From the NCBI RefSeq assembly GCF_900105625.1, contig NZ_FNSD01000001.1, positions 1,612,001 to 1,676,000 on the forward strand: DNA of 64,000 bases, written 5' to 3'. This DNA is from Terriglobus roseus. Lineage in GTDB: Bacteria > Acidobacteriota > Terriglobia > Terriglobales > Acidobacteriaceae. This document shows, piece by piece, positions 39,758 through 47,880 of this stretch; within the stretch, counting starts at the first letter, position 1, and each line of letters opens with the position of its first letter. The position numbers and the translations under genes were made by a program. The notes under the pieces were generated by a model. That model did no database searches, was not told the origin of the DNA, and saw only the letters and a program-made list of their open reading frames with translations.

Positions 39758-40891
39758 CTACGAAGCTTTCCTGGCAGTATTGATGTCTACCTTGTCCACC
39801 GCGGAAGATGGCGGCAGCGGACACTCACCGCTCACCAGCTTCTTCTCCGCAACCGCATGCTCGATCTCTGAATTGACCTCGCCACCCAGCAGAATCATCG
39901 CGCCGGTGAGGTAGAACCACAGCAAGAGGATAATCACCGCACCAAGCGATCCGTACGTCACCGAGTAGCTATTGAAGTAATGCAGGTAGACACGCAGCCC
40001 TACGGAACCAGCGATCCACCCCAGCAGACCGATGCAGCCGCCTGGCGTAAACCAGCGCCACTTGCGGTTCTGCACGTCCGGGCAGAAGTAATACATCACC
40101 TCGAAGGACAGCACCATCAACAGGCATGCAACCGCCCAGTAAATGATGCGGAAGATGATGGACAGTACATACGCGCCACGGAACATATGCTCCAGGTGAT
40201 TCGCCGCCCAATCGCCTGCGAACAATGTCAGCAACGCAATGATCACAAGAGCCGCGACCATCAGCGTTAGCCCAATGGCCTGCAGCCGCGCCTTCCAGAA
40301 CGGCCGCGTCTCTCGGACCTTATAGATGGAATTCAACGTGTCCTGCACAGCGGAGATGCCAACGCTCGCGGAGAACAATGCGAACAACAGACCAAAGGTA
40401 ACTTTGCCCGTTGTGCTGGCGCTGGTCGTCTGCTTGAAGGTCTGCGTTACAAGCTCAAAGGCACTCGGCGGGATCAACTGACCGATCTTGCCCAGCAGCG
40501 TGTAGTACAGTTGCCCGCTTGACTGCGCTACCAATCCCATCAGCGAGGACATCGCGATCAGCGCCGGGAAGATCGCCGAGAAGAAGGAATACGCCAACTG
40601 CGAGGCGCGGCCAAACAGGTTGTCTTCGTTGATGCCATCCCACACCCGCTTGCCGACTTCTTTCACCGGCACACCCTGAAGATCCCACATGCTGCTCAGC
40701 GGCGTGTGCTGCACATGCGCCCAGGCATTCTGCTCCAGTGCGTGCAGGCTCCATCCGTTAGCACGGGCCTGCTGGGCGACGCCTGTCGAGACATTCGCAG
40801 CTGCCTTCGCGTTGTCCGCCCGTTCCTGTTCGCCGTGGGCTCTGGCCGTGCGCTCGCTCGCTTCCCTGCCTGCATTGGTTGCTTCACTCAT
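39758..40891 (-). CDS. yihY: YihY/BrkB family inner-membrane protein
   Basis: A 377-residue member of the YihY (formerly RNase BN) family of six-helix membrane proteins of unclear function. GRASQLAYSFFSAIFPALIA and ASVGISAVQDTLNSIYKV are family motifs, followed by several helices (LMVAALVIIALLTLFAGDW, WFTPGGCIGLLGWIAGS, TYGSLGAVIILLLWFYLTG). The last helix is followed by GAMILLGGEVNSEIE, the conserved end. The first about 70 residues are hydrophilic and Ala/Glu/Arg-rich. ATG at 40891 is preferred for a CGGAG 8 bases upstream; a longer frame begins at 41062 without support. Divergent from the MBL-fold gene. Confidence 0.93.
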   Translation of the reverse strand: MSEATNAGREASERTARAHGEQERADNAKAAANVSTGVAQQARANGWSLHALEQNAWAHVQHTPLSSMWDLQGVPVKEVGKRVWDGINEDNLFGRASQLAYSFFSAIFPALIAMSSLMGLVAQSSGQLYYTLLGKIGQLIPPSAFELVTQTFKQTTSASTTGKVTFGLLFALFSASVGISAVQDTLNSIYKVRETRPFWKARLQAIGLTLMVAALVIIALLTLFAGDWAANHLEHMFRGAYVLSIIFRIIYWAVACLLMVLSFEVMYYFCPDVQNRKWRWFTPGGCIGLLGWIAGSVGLRVYLHYFNSYSVTYGSLGAVIILLLWFYLTGAMILLGGEVNSEIEHAVAEKKLVSGECPLPPSSAVDKVDINTARKAS

Positions 40892-41061
40892 CGTGGAACT
40901 CCGTGACTGCAACTGTTGACAGCCGTTGAGGATACGGACACCGCACAGCGTCCGCGAACTTGCTTCTGGAGGGTTGTGATGCGGAGGAGCGCCGGATTTG
41001 TCGTCTGGACAGAACCTGCCGCGTGACGCACTCCGCATCTCCCAACGCTTTTCTTCATCCA

Positions 41062-42033
41062 ATGAATGTGAGCAATCCTCGTCCGCATCCCTCGGTACTG
41101 CGTAAGCTGCGCCAACTGTGGGGCGTTGTGCGCGAAAGCCATCGCACTCCCCTGCTCGGTAAGCCGAACCCGCCCAAGCTCGTCGATCCTGAGCAGTTGG
41201 GCGTGACCTTCATCGGCCACTCGTCATTCCTGATCCAGATCGCCGGCCGCAACCTGCTGGTCGACCCCGTCTTCGCGACGCGGCTGATCCTGCTGCGCCG
41301 CCAACGCCGGCCCGGCATCCTGATCGACCATCTGCCGCCCATTGACGCTGTGCTTCTGACGCACGCACACATGGACCACCTGAACCTGCCTTCGCTGCGC
41401 CGCATTGTTCGCCACGCGAAGAAGCTAACCGGCGTTGCACCGCAGGCCATTGTTCCCAGCGGCGTGCGAGATCTGGTGGAGGATCTGGGCTTCCGCAGCG
41501 TCACCGAACTGGAGTGGTGGCAGACCACGGAACTCGATGCCGAGGTAGATGAAGAGCCAGTGACCATCACCATGACGCCTGCGCAGCACTGGGGCGCGCG
41601 CATGTTCAAGGACACGCACCGGCTCTTCGGTGGCTACGTTATCTCCGGCGCAGGCCACAGCATCTATCATTCGGGCGATACGGCTTACTTCAGCGGCTTC
41701 AGCGAGATCGGCCGCCGCCTGCGGCCGCAGATTGCATTGCTGCCCATCGGCGCCTATTTCCCGGACAGCTACCGGGCCGTGCACACGTCGCCGGAAGAGG
41801 CGCTGCAGGCATTCCTCGATCTCGGCTCCGCAACGACGATGGTGCCCATGCACTACAACACCTTCCCGCTGGGCCGCGAGCCGATGACAGAGCCACCGAT
41901 CCGACTGCGAACTGCGGCAAGGAAGGCTGGCGTCGCCAGCCAGGTGGATGTGCTGGGCGAAGGGGAAACGCTGGTCATCCGCGCGAAGGATCACAGCAGC
42001 GAAGCACGCTCTATGCGCTCTCGATCCGCATAA
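41062..42033 (+). CDS. MBL-fold hydrolase, UlaG/NAPE-PLD-like
   Basis: A 323-residue metallo-beta-lactamase fold enzyme. The metal site LLTHAHMDHLNLPSL (HxHxDH) lies near residues 95-109, preceded by VTFIGHSSFLIQ. HSGDTAYFSGF and PMHYNTFPLGREP supply the later metal ligands. The pattern fits the group related to N-acyl-phosphatidylethanolamine phospholipase D and UlaG, suggesting a phosphodiesterase or lactonase, but the substrate is unknown. No clear ribosome site precedes the ATG. Its 3' end overlaps the convergent YggU-like gene by 23 bases. Confidence 0.9.
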   Translation: MNVSNPRPHPSVLRKLRQLWGVVRESHRTPLLGKPNPPKLVDPEQLGVTFIGHSSFLIQIAGRNLLVDPVFATRLILLRRQRRPGILIDHLPPIDAVLLTHAHMDHLNLPSLRRIVRHAKKLTGVAPQAIVPSGVRDLVEDLGFRSVTELEWWQTTELDAEVDEEPVTITMTPAQHWGARMFKDTHRLFGGYVISGAGHSIYHSGDTAYFSGFSEIGRRLRPQIALLPIGAYFPDSYRAVHTSPEEALQAFLDLGSATTMVPMHYNTFPLGREPMTEPPIRLRTAARKAGVASQVDVLGEGETLVIRAKDHSSEARSMRSRSA

Positions 42034-42313
42034 GTTTCGCTGCCGCTTCTTCCGCGGATATGCCCGTAACGCGCACGATCTTAGAGCGTGACAGTGTTCC
42101 GGATGCAATCTCAACGCTCATGCGGGGAACACTCAGCAACGTAGCCACATAGCGGATCAGCGCTTCGTTCGCTTTACCGTCAACAGCCGGAGCAGTCAGC
42201 GCGATCTTGAGTGCATCGCCATACTCGCCGACGATGCACTCGCGTGAAGCTCCCGGCTGTACACGCACCGCGAAGCTGACACCGCCATCCATACTGCTCA
42301 CGGCAAAGGCCAC
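42011..42313 (-). CDS. yggU: DUF167/YggU family protein
   Basis: A 100-residue conserved small protein of unknown function. FAVRVQPGASRECIVGEYGD, VDGKANEALIRYVATLL and SGTLSRSKIVRVTG are DUF167 motifs. The GTG at 42313 follows the YggS stop by three bases, with GAGG upstream, so the two are co-translated in the order yggS-yggU, a common arrangement. Its end overlaps the convergent MBL-fold gene. Confidence 0.93.
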   Translation of the reverse strand: MAFAVSSMDGGVSFAVRVQPGASRECIVGEYGDALKIALTAPAVDGKANEALIRYVATLLSVPRMSVEIASGTLSRSKIVRVTGISAEEAAAKLMRIESA

Positions 42314-42316
42314 GGG

Positions 42317-43048
42317 CTACGCCTCGTCTTCTTCGTCCTTCGGAGCGTACGTCCGAACACCAAAGATCGCCGACCCCACGCGCACGCAGGTCGATCCCTC
42401 TTCGATAGCAACCGCAAAGTCATGCGACATGCCCATCGAAAGTTCGGGCAGCTTGATGCCAACCTCTGCCTCGGCCGAGTCACGTAACTCGCGCAGACGG
42501 CGGAAGTACGGCCGGGCATCCTCGGGATCGTCCGCGTAGGGCGGGACCGTCATCAGGCCGCGCACCTCGACACCATCCATCTCCAGGATGCTGTTCAGCA
42601 GGCCTGGCAGAGCATACGCTGTTACGCCCTGTTTCGTCTCCTCTTCGGAGAGCTTCACCTCAATCAGGATCGGCAGCACTTTGCCTACCTGGTCGCAGAC
42701 ATCATGCAGACGGCGCGCGACCTTCGCGCTATCGACCGCATCCACCGCGCTGAAGAGCCACGCCGCCTTACTGGTCTTGTTGCTTTGCAGGTTGCCGATC
42801 AGGTGAACGTCCATCTCACCCACGCCTTCACCCAGAATCGAATGCAGATCGGCGCGCTTATGCTCCCACTCCTGCACACGGTTCTCACCAAATAACCGCT
42901 GGCCCGCGCGGAACGCCTCGGCGACCGCGGGCGGTCCCCACGTCTTCGACACCGCGAGCAACTTCACATCCTCGGGCTGGCGCCCGGCCTTGGCACATGC
43001 TGCGGCGATCTCCGCCCGCACACGCTCCAGATTTTCTGCAATCGACAT
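42317..43048 (-). CDS. yggS: YggS-type PLP homeostasis protein
   Basis: A 243-residue member of the PLPBP/YggS family that binds PLP in a single TIM-barrel domain and helps keep free PLP and amino-acid pools in balance. The PLP Lys is in LLAVSKTW near residues 30-37. FGENRVQEWEHK (near 73-84), HLIGNLQSNK (near 101-110) and MGMSHDFAVAIEEGSTCVRVG (split: MGMSHDFAVAIEEG, then STCVRVGSAIFG) bind the cofactor phosphate. GGAAG lies just before the ATG. It is co-transcribed with the YggU-like gene downstream. Confidence 0.95.
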   Translation of the reverse strand: MSIAENLERVRAEIAAACAKAGRQPEDVKLLAVSKTWGPPAVAEAFRAGQRLFGENRVQEWEHKRADLHSILGEGVGEMDVHLIGNLQSNKTSKAAWLFSAVDAVDSAKVARRLHDVCDQVGKVLPILIEVKLSEEETKQGVTAYALPGLLNSILEMDGVEVRGLMTVPPYADDPEDARPYFRRLRELRDSAEAEVGIKLPELSMGMSHDFAVAIEEGSTCVRVGSAIFGVRTYAPKDEEDEA

Positions 43049-43069
43049 GCTTCCAGCTTATCCCGCGGC

Positions 43070-44038
43070 TCACTTACCGCGCAGAAAGGTCTCTATGGTC
43101 GTGCGATAAAACTCTGGCTGCTCCAGCCAACCAAAGTGGCCGGCCTTCTCCGCGATGACCAGTTGCGCGTCCGGAATCGCATCGCGGGTCAAAGCAGCAA
43201 GATCTGGATCGAGCGAATCCTGGCGGCCCTGCACGATCAGCGTTGGGATATGCAGTTTCGCCAGGGCCGGTCGCTCGTCGTAGTCCGGCAATGCCGTCTC
43301 AAGTACCGCGGACGTCCCCATGTGGAAGTTATCCACGGTCATCGTCTGCGCAAAGCGATGTCCTGCTTCTTTGTCCACGAACTCCGCCTCAAACGTCATC
43401 CGCAACATCTCGATCTGCCGCGCATTTTGCTGTGCAACCGTGCCCGTGTTTCCGAGCTTGCTTAGTTCCGCCATACGCGCCTGCTCCGCCGGGCCAAGTC
43501 GAGCCATCCGGCTCGGCCCGACCTTCAACAGCGGGGTGAAGTTCGGCGGCATCGTGCCCAACAGCACCAAAGCGCGAATCGATGACGGATGGGCCACCGC
43601 GTACAGCATGGCCGTCAGGGAACCGGCAGAGTGACCGAGCACCACCCACTGGCGATATCGCAGCTTCGTCCGCAGAGCCTCCATGTCACTGAGCATCAGG
43701 TCTGCGCTCACCGTCTCTGGAGCGATCTTCGCCGGCATCGACCGACCGGTGCCCCGCTGTTCCAACAGGATGGCCGTATGATCCTTCGCCAACAGCCTCG
43801 CCACGGGCAGCATGTAGTCCACGTCCATGCCGGGGCCACCGGCCAGGATCAGCACCGGCGATCCCTGGCCCAGTGTGCGGTAGTACAACGTCAGACCGGC
43901 GTTCTCGAACGTCCCCTGGCCCTGCTGGGCCAGCGCAGCGGGAAGGCAAAGAAACGCCATGGACAGGACAACACAGAGAGGCACGCGGATGCCACGGCGG
44001 AGGGTGATGAGCAGGTTCAGAACGAGACGGGAGGCCAT
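43070..44038 (-). CDS. exported alpha/beta hydrolase
   Basis: A 322-residue hydrolase, probably periplasmic. A long N-region and hydrophobic stretch (RVPLCVVLSMAFLCLPAALA) form a signal peptide ending near AQQ. The oxyanion region is LILAGGPGMDVDY, the nucleophile elbow is VLGHSAGSLTAML, and the acid and base are in GRQDSLDP and AGHFGWLEQPEFY. The domain resembles proline iminopeptidases, epoxide hydrolases and esterases, so the substrate stays open. The start at 44038 lacks a ribosome site; translation may begin at a later codon before the hydrophobic stretch. Confidence 0.85.
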   Translation of the reverse strand: MASRLVLNLLITLRRGIRVPLCVVLSMAFLCLPAALAQQGQGTFENAGLTLYYRTLGQGSPVLILAGGPGMDVDYMLPVARLLAKDHTAILLEQRGTGRSMPAKIAPETVSADLMLSDMEALRTKLRYRQWVVLGHSAGSLTAMLYAVAHPSSIRALVLLGTMPPNFTPLLKVGPSRMARLGPAEQARMAELSKLGNTGTVAQQNARQIEMLRMTFEAEFVDKEAGHRFAQTMTVDNFHMGTSAVLETALPDYDERPALAKLHIPTLIVQGRQDSLDPDLAALTRDAIPDAQLVIAEKAGHFGWLEQPEFYRTTIETFLRGK

Positions 44039-44181
44039 GAAGCAAGGCTAACCCTCACGGCGGATCGAACCAAACATCCCGCGTCCAGAAGTCACGGGCA
44101 TGCCATGCACAACGCCTCAACGCGGAAGGTGAGGCGGCCTGAAGGTACAGCGATCGGAAGATACGGCGGGCTGAAGGTACG

Positions 44182-44359
44182 GCGGGCTGAAGGCCCGCGA
44201 CTTCCCAGCCCAGGTTGGAGCCCTGGGTTGCAAACCCTGCACTATCCAGCGGGCTGAAGGCCCGCGACAAAGACTAACGGGTAGATTGAGGTCTCACGAA
44301 AGGCGATCACTTTGTCGCGGGCCTTCAGCCCGCAAGCTCTGCATCCTTCCCGAATCCCA
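44182..44359. repeat. cluster of GCGGGCTGAAGGCCCGC palindromic repeats
   Basis: GCGGGCTGAAGGCCCGC occurs at 44182-44198 and 44249-44265, and inverted at 44317-44333. The second and third copies extend to a 24-bp perfect inverted repeat (44249-44272 with 44310-44333). CCCAGCCC and GCCCTGGG segments next to them recur inverted as CCCAGGGC near 44357. Typical REP-like intergenic elements; no transposase is nearby. Confidence 0.75.
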
Positions 44360-44421
44360 GGGCGATGCCCAGGGCTGGGAAGTCACGGACCTTCATTCCG
44401 CTTGAAGCAATGTGCAACGAG

Positions 44422-44505
44422 TCGATGCGCACCCATCGCACTGACCAACCAATCGATGCGCGCCCCATCGCCTCACCAACCAATCGGTGTGCAACCTATC
44501 GCCTT
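44422..44505. repeat. degenerate tandem repeat, period about 31 bp
   Basis: The unit TCGATGCGC-CCCATCGC-CACCAACCAA appears about 2.6 times with scattered changes: TCGATGCGCACC, TCGATGCGCGCC, TCGGTGTGCAACC, separated by CCAACCAA. It ends just before the convergent DUF4188 gene. No coding frame is convincing across it. The gap 44039-44523 holds only this and the palindromic repeats. Confidence 0.6.
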
Positions 44506-44523
44506 TGTCTGTCCCAATGCGAT

Positions 44524-45030
44524 CTAGGCGCCGGCGCCACGACCAACGGCCGATGCCCGCAGACGATCCGCCGCGTCCTTCATCGATCCCACCGCAGGCA
44601 CCATCGCACCGGCCTTCGCCAAGCCGAAGCGTGGCATGTCGACATAGACGGTCTCGTAAGTACCCGGCTTCTGCAGATAGCTCTCGTGGTAAACGCCCAC
44701 CGCCGCATTGCCGCGAGCAGCCCTGTTAAACGCTGCCCAGGCCGGCAGATGCGCCTTGTCCCGAGCGTGCGCATAGGCGTGCAGGTGGTCATAGCTGCGC
44801 CAGTACTGCAGCGTCATCACGTTGCGATCGGCCAGGTTCATGAAGAACTCGGCGTGCAACAGACCAAGCTCCGGCTGGCGAAAGAGTTCCTGCAACATGC
44901 GCGGCATGGCACGCGATACCGGCAACCACTTGTTCACCGCCAGAAGATTGTTGATCCGCATCCCGATCACGAAGACGACGAACTCGCCCTCCATCGTGCC
45001 CGCAAACCGCCCTGTTTCAACCTTCGCCAT
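44524..45030 (-). CDS. DUF4188 family protein
   Basis: A 168-residue cytoplasmic protein resembling the DUF4188 group annotated near monooxygenases and phenylacetaldoxime-dehydratase-like proteins. Visible conserved stretches: FVVFVIGMRINNLLAVNKW, FFMNLADRNVMTLQYWRSYD and HLHAYAHARDKAHLPAW, followed by VGVYHESYLQKPGTYETVYV. The histidine-rich HLHAYAHARDKAH segment is the likely cofactor or active region. The ATG at 45030 has GGAGG 5 bases before it. No operon partner; function in the cell unknown. Confidence 0.85.
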   Translation of the reverse strand: MAKVETGRFAGTMEGEFVVFVIGMRINNLLAVNKWLPVSRAMPRMLQELFRQPELGLLHAEFFMNLADRNVMTLQYWRSYDHLHAYAHARDKAHLPAWAAFNRAARGNAAVGVYHESYLQKPGTYETVYVDMPRFGLAKAGAMVPAVGSMKDAADRLRASAVGRGAGA

Positions 45031-45213
45031 CGCAGCCTCCACGCAACAGTTCCATGATGCGCTGTGCCGCTACCAGGACATAGAGAGAACCGTCAGGGCG
45101 TTTTCATGACAAACGTCATCCACCGATTGAAGCGTGCGCAGACGACACACCGCTGACAGTAAGGATCCGGGTGCCGTCGTTCACGACGGGAAACTGGTCG
45201 CGCCAAAGAAAAG

Positions 45214-45241
45214 CCCACGTCTCAGAAACGAGACGTGGGCA
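45214..45241 (-). terminator. terminator of trxB
   Basis: GCCCACGTCTC (45214-45224) and GAGACGTGGGC (45231-45241) make an 11-bp stem with a 6-nt loop, followed on the reverse strand by TTTTCTTT. Confidence 0.92.
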
Positions 45242-45262
45242 AGCTTTTGTTCGAGCTGATGC

Positions 45263-46231
45263 TTACCGGCCGTGCTCTTCCAGGTACTTTTCGACTTCCA
45301 GCGCGGCCATGCAGCCTGTGCCGGCAGCCGTGATGGCCTGGCGGTAGCGACGGTCCTGCACGTCGCCTGCACAGAAGACGCCGGGGATGATCTTGCCATC
45401 CTTCGTGGTGAAGACGTTGTCGTGGCTCTTGATATAGCCGTCTTCGTCCAGGTCCATCTGTCCCTCGAAGAATTTCGCGTTCGGGATGTGACCGATACCG
45501 AGGAAGAAGCCGCTGAGCGCAATCTCGCTGACTTCGCCGCTGACTGAGTTGCGGATGCGGATGCCGCGAACATCCTTCTCTTCCACGCCGAGCACTTCCT
45601 CGACAATGGTGTTGGTCAGGAACTCGATCTGCGGATGCGCCATCGCGCGATCCAGCATGATTTTGCTGGCGCGGAACTGTGCCGACCGGTGGATCAGGTA
45701 GACCTTCGTGGCGAAGCGCGTCAGGAACATCGCCTCTTCCATGGCGGAGTCGCCACCACCAATCACGCAGATGACCTTACCCGAGAAGAAGAAGCCGTCG
45801 CACGTCGCGCAGGACGAGACACCATGACCGATGAGTGCCTGTTCACTTGGCAGACCGAGCCAGCGCGCGCTGGCGCCGGAAGCGACGATCAGCGTGCGCG
45901 TATGCACGATCTTATGGCCGAAGTTCAGCTCGATCGGCGACTTGGACAGGTCTGCACTGACCAGGTGTCCCATTTCCATCTCTGCGCCAAACTTCTCGGC
46001 CTGCTTGCGGATGTTTTCGACCAGCTCCGGTCCCTGCACGCCGTCGGGCCATCCCGGGAAGTTCTCAACCAGGGTGGTGATGGAAAGCTGGCCGCCAGGT
46101 TCGTGGCCTTCAATCACAAGCGGCTTGAGGTTGGCGCGCGCGGTATAAATGGCAGCGGTAAGGCCGCTGCAACCGGAGCCGAGAATGACGGTATCGCGTG
46201 TGGTGCTGGTCGTAGGGGTGACGTTCGACAT
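45263..46231 (-). CDS. trxB: thioredoxin reductase
   Basis: A 322-residue flavoprotein that reduces thioredoxin with NADPH. GSGCSGLTAAIYTARA (18-33) is the FAD motif, CATC (141-144) is the redox disulfide in SSCATCDGFFF, and VIGGGDSAMEEAMFL binds NADPH. GVFCAGDVQDRRYRQAI is the second FAD motif. Full normal length. It is followed by its own terminator and is divergent from the DUF1440 gene. It keeps cytosolic thiols reduced. Confidence 0.97.
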   Translation of the reverse strand: MSNVTPTTSTTRDTVILGSGCSGLTAAIYTARANLKPLVIEGHEPGGQLSITTLVENFPGWPDGVQGPELVENIRKQAEKFGAEMEMGHLVSADLSKSPIELNFGHKIVHTRTLIVASGASARWLGLPSEQALIGHGVSSCATCDGFFFSGKVICVIGGGDSAMEEAMFLTRFATKVYLIHRSAQFRASKIMLDRAMAHPQIEFLTNTIVEEVLGVEEKDVRGIRIRNSVSGEVSEIALSGFFLGIGHIPNAKFFEGQMDLDEDGYIKSHDNVFTTKDGKIIPGVFCAGDVQDRRYRQAITAAGTGCMAALEVEKYLEEHGR

Positions 46232-46388
46232 GGTGTCCGATCTTGGGTGTCTTCCTGCAGTCTGATGCAGGTCGCGCCGCGCACTTGCTTTGCGGGCACG
46301 CAGCCCTCATTCTAAATGCGCCAACTCACGAAAGGATTCATTTGGGACACACTCGGCAGACCACCCGAGCCCACCGCGCCGCGTCCCA

Positions 46389-46880
46389 ATGCCTGCTATG
46401 ACTAAGACTGTGAAGCCTTTGACCAATCCGACGAAGAACCTTCTGAAGGGCGCGCTGGCCGGCCTGGTCGGCGGCCTGATCGCCACCGCTGCCAAATCCG
46501 CGGCTGAGAAACTCTACCCCCCCCGCACCCATGGCGAACCCGAACCGCCTGCCGTCCTGGCAGAAAAGCTGGGTCAGCCGAGACTCGAAACGCCGGGCAA
46601 GAAGGCAGTCGAAGAGGGCATTCACTGGACCTTTGGCGCGCTCGCCGGCGCCGCCTACGGCATCATGGCCGAACTCTATCCCGCCGTGACCGCCAAGAAC
46701 GGCGCCACCTTCGGCATCGCGCTGATGTCCGTCACGCACGAGGGTGCGCTACCCGCGCTGGGCCTCTCCGCAAGCCCGGAAGAACAGGAAGGCCGCGAAA
46801 AGCGGAGCGAGATGGCCACACACGTCGTCTACGGCGTCGTCTGCGAAACGGTCCGCAGCGTGGTCCGCAAAGCCCTCTAA
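46389..46880 (+). CDS. DUF1440/YagU-like small membrane protein
   Basis: A 163-residue predicted inner-membrane protein. GALAGLVGGLIATAAKSAAE and HWTFGALAGAAYGIMAELY are Gly/Ala-rich hydrophobic helices separated by a soluble stretch (PEPPAVLAEKLGQP), and a third hydrophobic region follows (TFGIALMSVTHEGALPALGL). Overall pattern matches the YagU/DUF1440 family, linked to acid or stress responses in other bacteria. The start is ATG 46389 or 46398; neither has a strong ribosome site. Function here is unknown. Confidence 0.8.
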   Translation: MPAMTKTVKPLTNPTKNLLKGALAGLVGGLIATAAKSAAEKLYPPRTHGEPEPPAVLAEKLGQPRLETPGKKAVEEGIHWTFGALAGAAYGIMAELYPAVTAKNGATFGIALMSVTHEGALPALGLSASPEEQEGREKRSEMATHVVYGVVCETVRSVVRKAL

Positions 46881-46904
46881 GCTCGGCGTATCGCGTAACG
46901 CAAG

Positions 46905-46959
46905 GAAGGGATTTGATTCTTTCCGCATCAGCGATGATGCGAAAGGGTCAGATCCCTTC
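46905..46959. repeat. long imperfect hairpin between convergent genes
   Basis: GAAGGGATTTGA (46905-46916) pairs with TCAGATCCCTTC (46948-46959) with one mismatch, and inner GCATCA (46925-46930) pairs with TGATGC (46935-46940). No T-run. It is either a terminator for both convergent genes or a REP-like element. Confidence 0.6.
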
Positions 46960-46979
46960 GTGCTGCCGGGTGCAGCGAT

Positions 46980-47774
46980 CTAGACCTGCGAGTAAGCAGT
47001 CGGCGTCAGCACCAGATTGTCCACGCGCGACACGGTCGGTTCGCTGGCGTAACGAGGGTTAGTCGAAAGCTTCTTCCAGTCCGGGTGCGTGGTGAAATTC
47101 TTCCAGTTCTGATCCATCGCTGCCAGATCTTTGTGCGCCAGCATGTACGTCAGGCTTGGAAGATCCGGGCCAATCAGATTGTCTCCGTAGAAGACCGACT
47201 TTGCGCCTGCTTCGGCAAAGATGCGGAACTCACCCTGGTGGAACATCTCCATCTTCCGCTCATGTGCTGCGTAAGTGGGACTGACGTAGGTACGGATCTG
47301 GACAATGTGCGGATCCTTCGCCGGAACAACGAGCTGCGGAAACCCCTCAAAGCCGATGGAGACGGTGCTGGTCACGGTGAGAAACGGCGGAGCGATCGCA
47401 GGTGCGGCCCAGAACGGTGCAGCCGCAGCCACGAAGGCGGGATCCTTCACAAGGTTCAGATCCAGCATGGCCAAAGCTGTCAGATCGCTGCCAGGGATGA
47501 GGACAAACATGGTCGGCGTCCCATCGCCGTACGAAAGGTTGAAAACACCCACCGGCCCCAATCCCATGCGGGTGAGCGCAGGGATCAACGCCTCACTAAA
47601 GTACTTGTTGGCGGCCGCACCGAACGTCGGCCCCGACTGCAGCTTGTAACGGCGCAGCAAAAAGTAGCTTCGGCCACCCTTTGCGGCAGGTGCCTGCGCC
47701 TCCGCAAGCTTTGTGGAAATACCTGCGGCGGCTGCCAGCGTGGCAGTGCCTTTTAACCAGTCACGGCGGTTCAT
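46980..47774 (-). CDS. exported NIPSNAP domain protein
   Basis: A 264-residue protein with a twin-arginine-like signal (MNRRDWLKGTATLAAAAG, ending near AEA). NIPSNAP domains are ferredoxin-like ligand-binding folds. The first copy begins YFLLRRYKLQSGPTFG and the second IVQIRTYVSPTYAAHERKME, each followed by a beta-alpha-beta pattern and a histidine/phenylalanine-rich region (FHQGEFRIFAEAGAKSVF). ATG at 47774 has AGGAG 7 bases upstream. Such exported copies are common in Acidobacteria; substrate unknown. Confidence 0.85.
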   Translation of the reverse strand: MNRRDWLKGTATLAAAAGISTKLAEAQAPAAKGGRSYFLLRRYKLQSGPTFGAAANKYFSEALIPALTRMGLGPVGVFNLSYGDGTPTMFVLIPGSDLTALAMLDLNLVKDPAFVAAAAPFWAAPAIAPPFLTVTSTVSIGFEGFPQLVVPAKDPHIVQIRTYVSPTYAAHERKMEMFHQGEFRIFAEAGAKSVFYGDNLIGPDLPSLTYMLAHKDLAAMDQNWKNFTTHPDWKKLSTNPRYASEPTVSRVDNLVLTPTAYSQV

Positions 47775-47880
47775 AACGATCTCCTGACCCATTTCGTTGC
47801 GGTGCAAGTGTATCCGGGTTCTTGCGAGTTTTGAATCGTTTCAATCCGCGGCATTCTGCGCCCCGCAACGCTGCGGCTTT

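Noticed and set aside
44039-44523. Possible CRISPR array
   Set aside because: The repeats are palindromic and irregular, lack uniform spacers and have no cas genes nearby.
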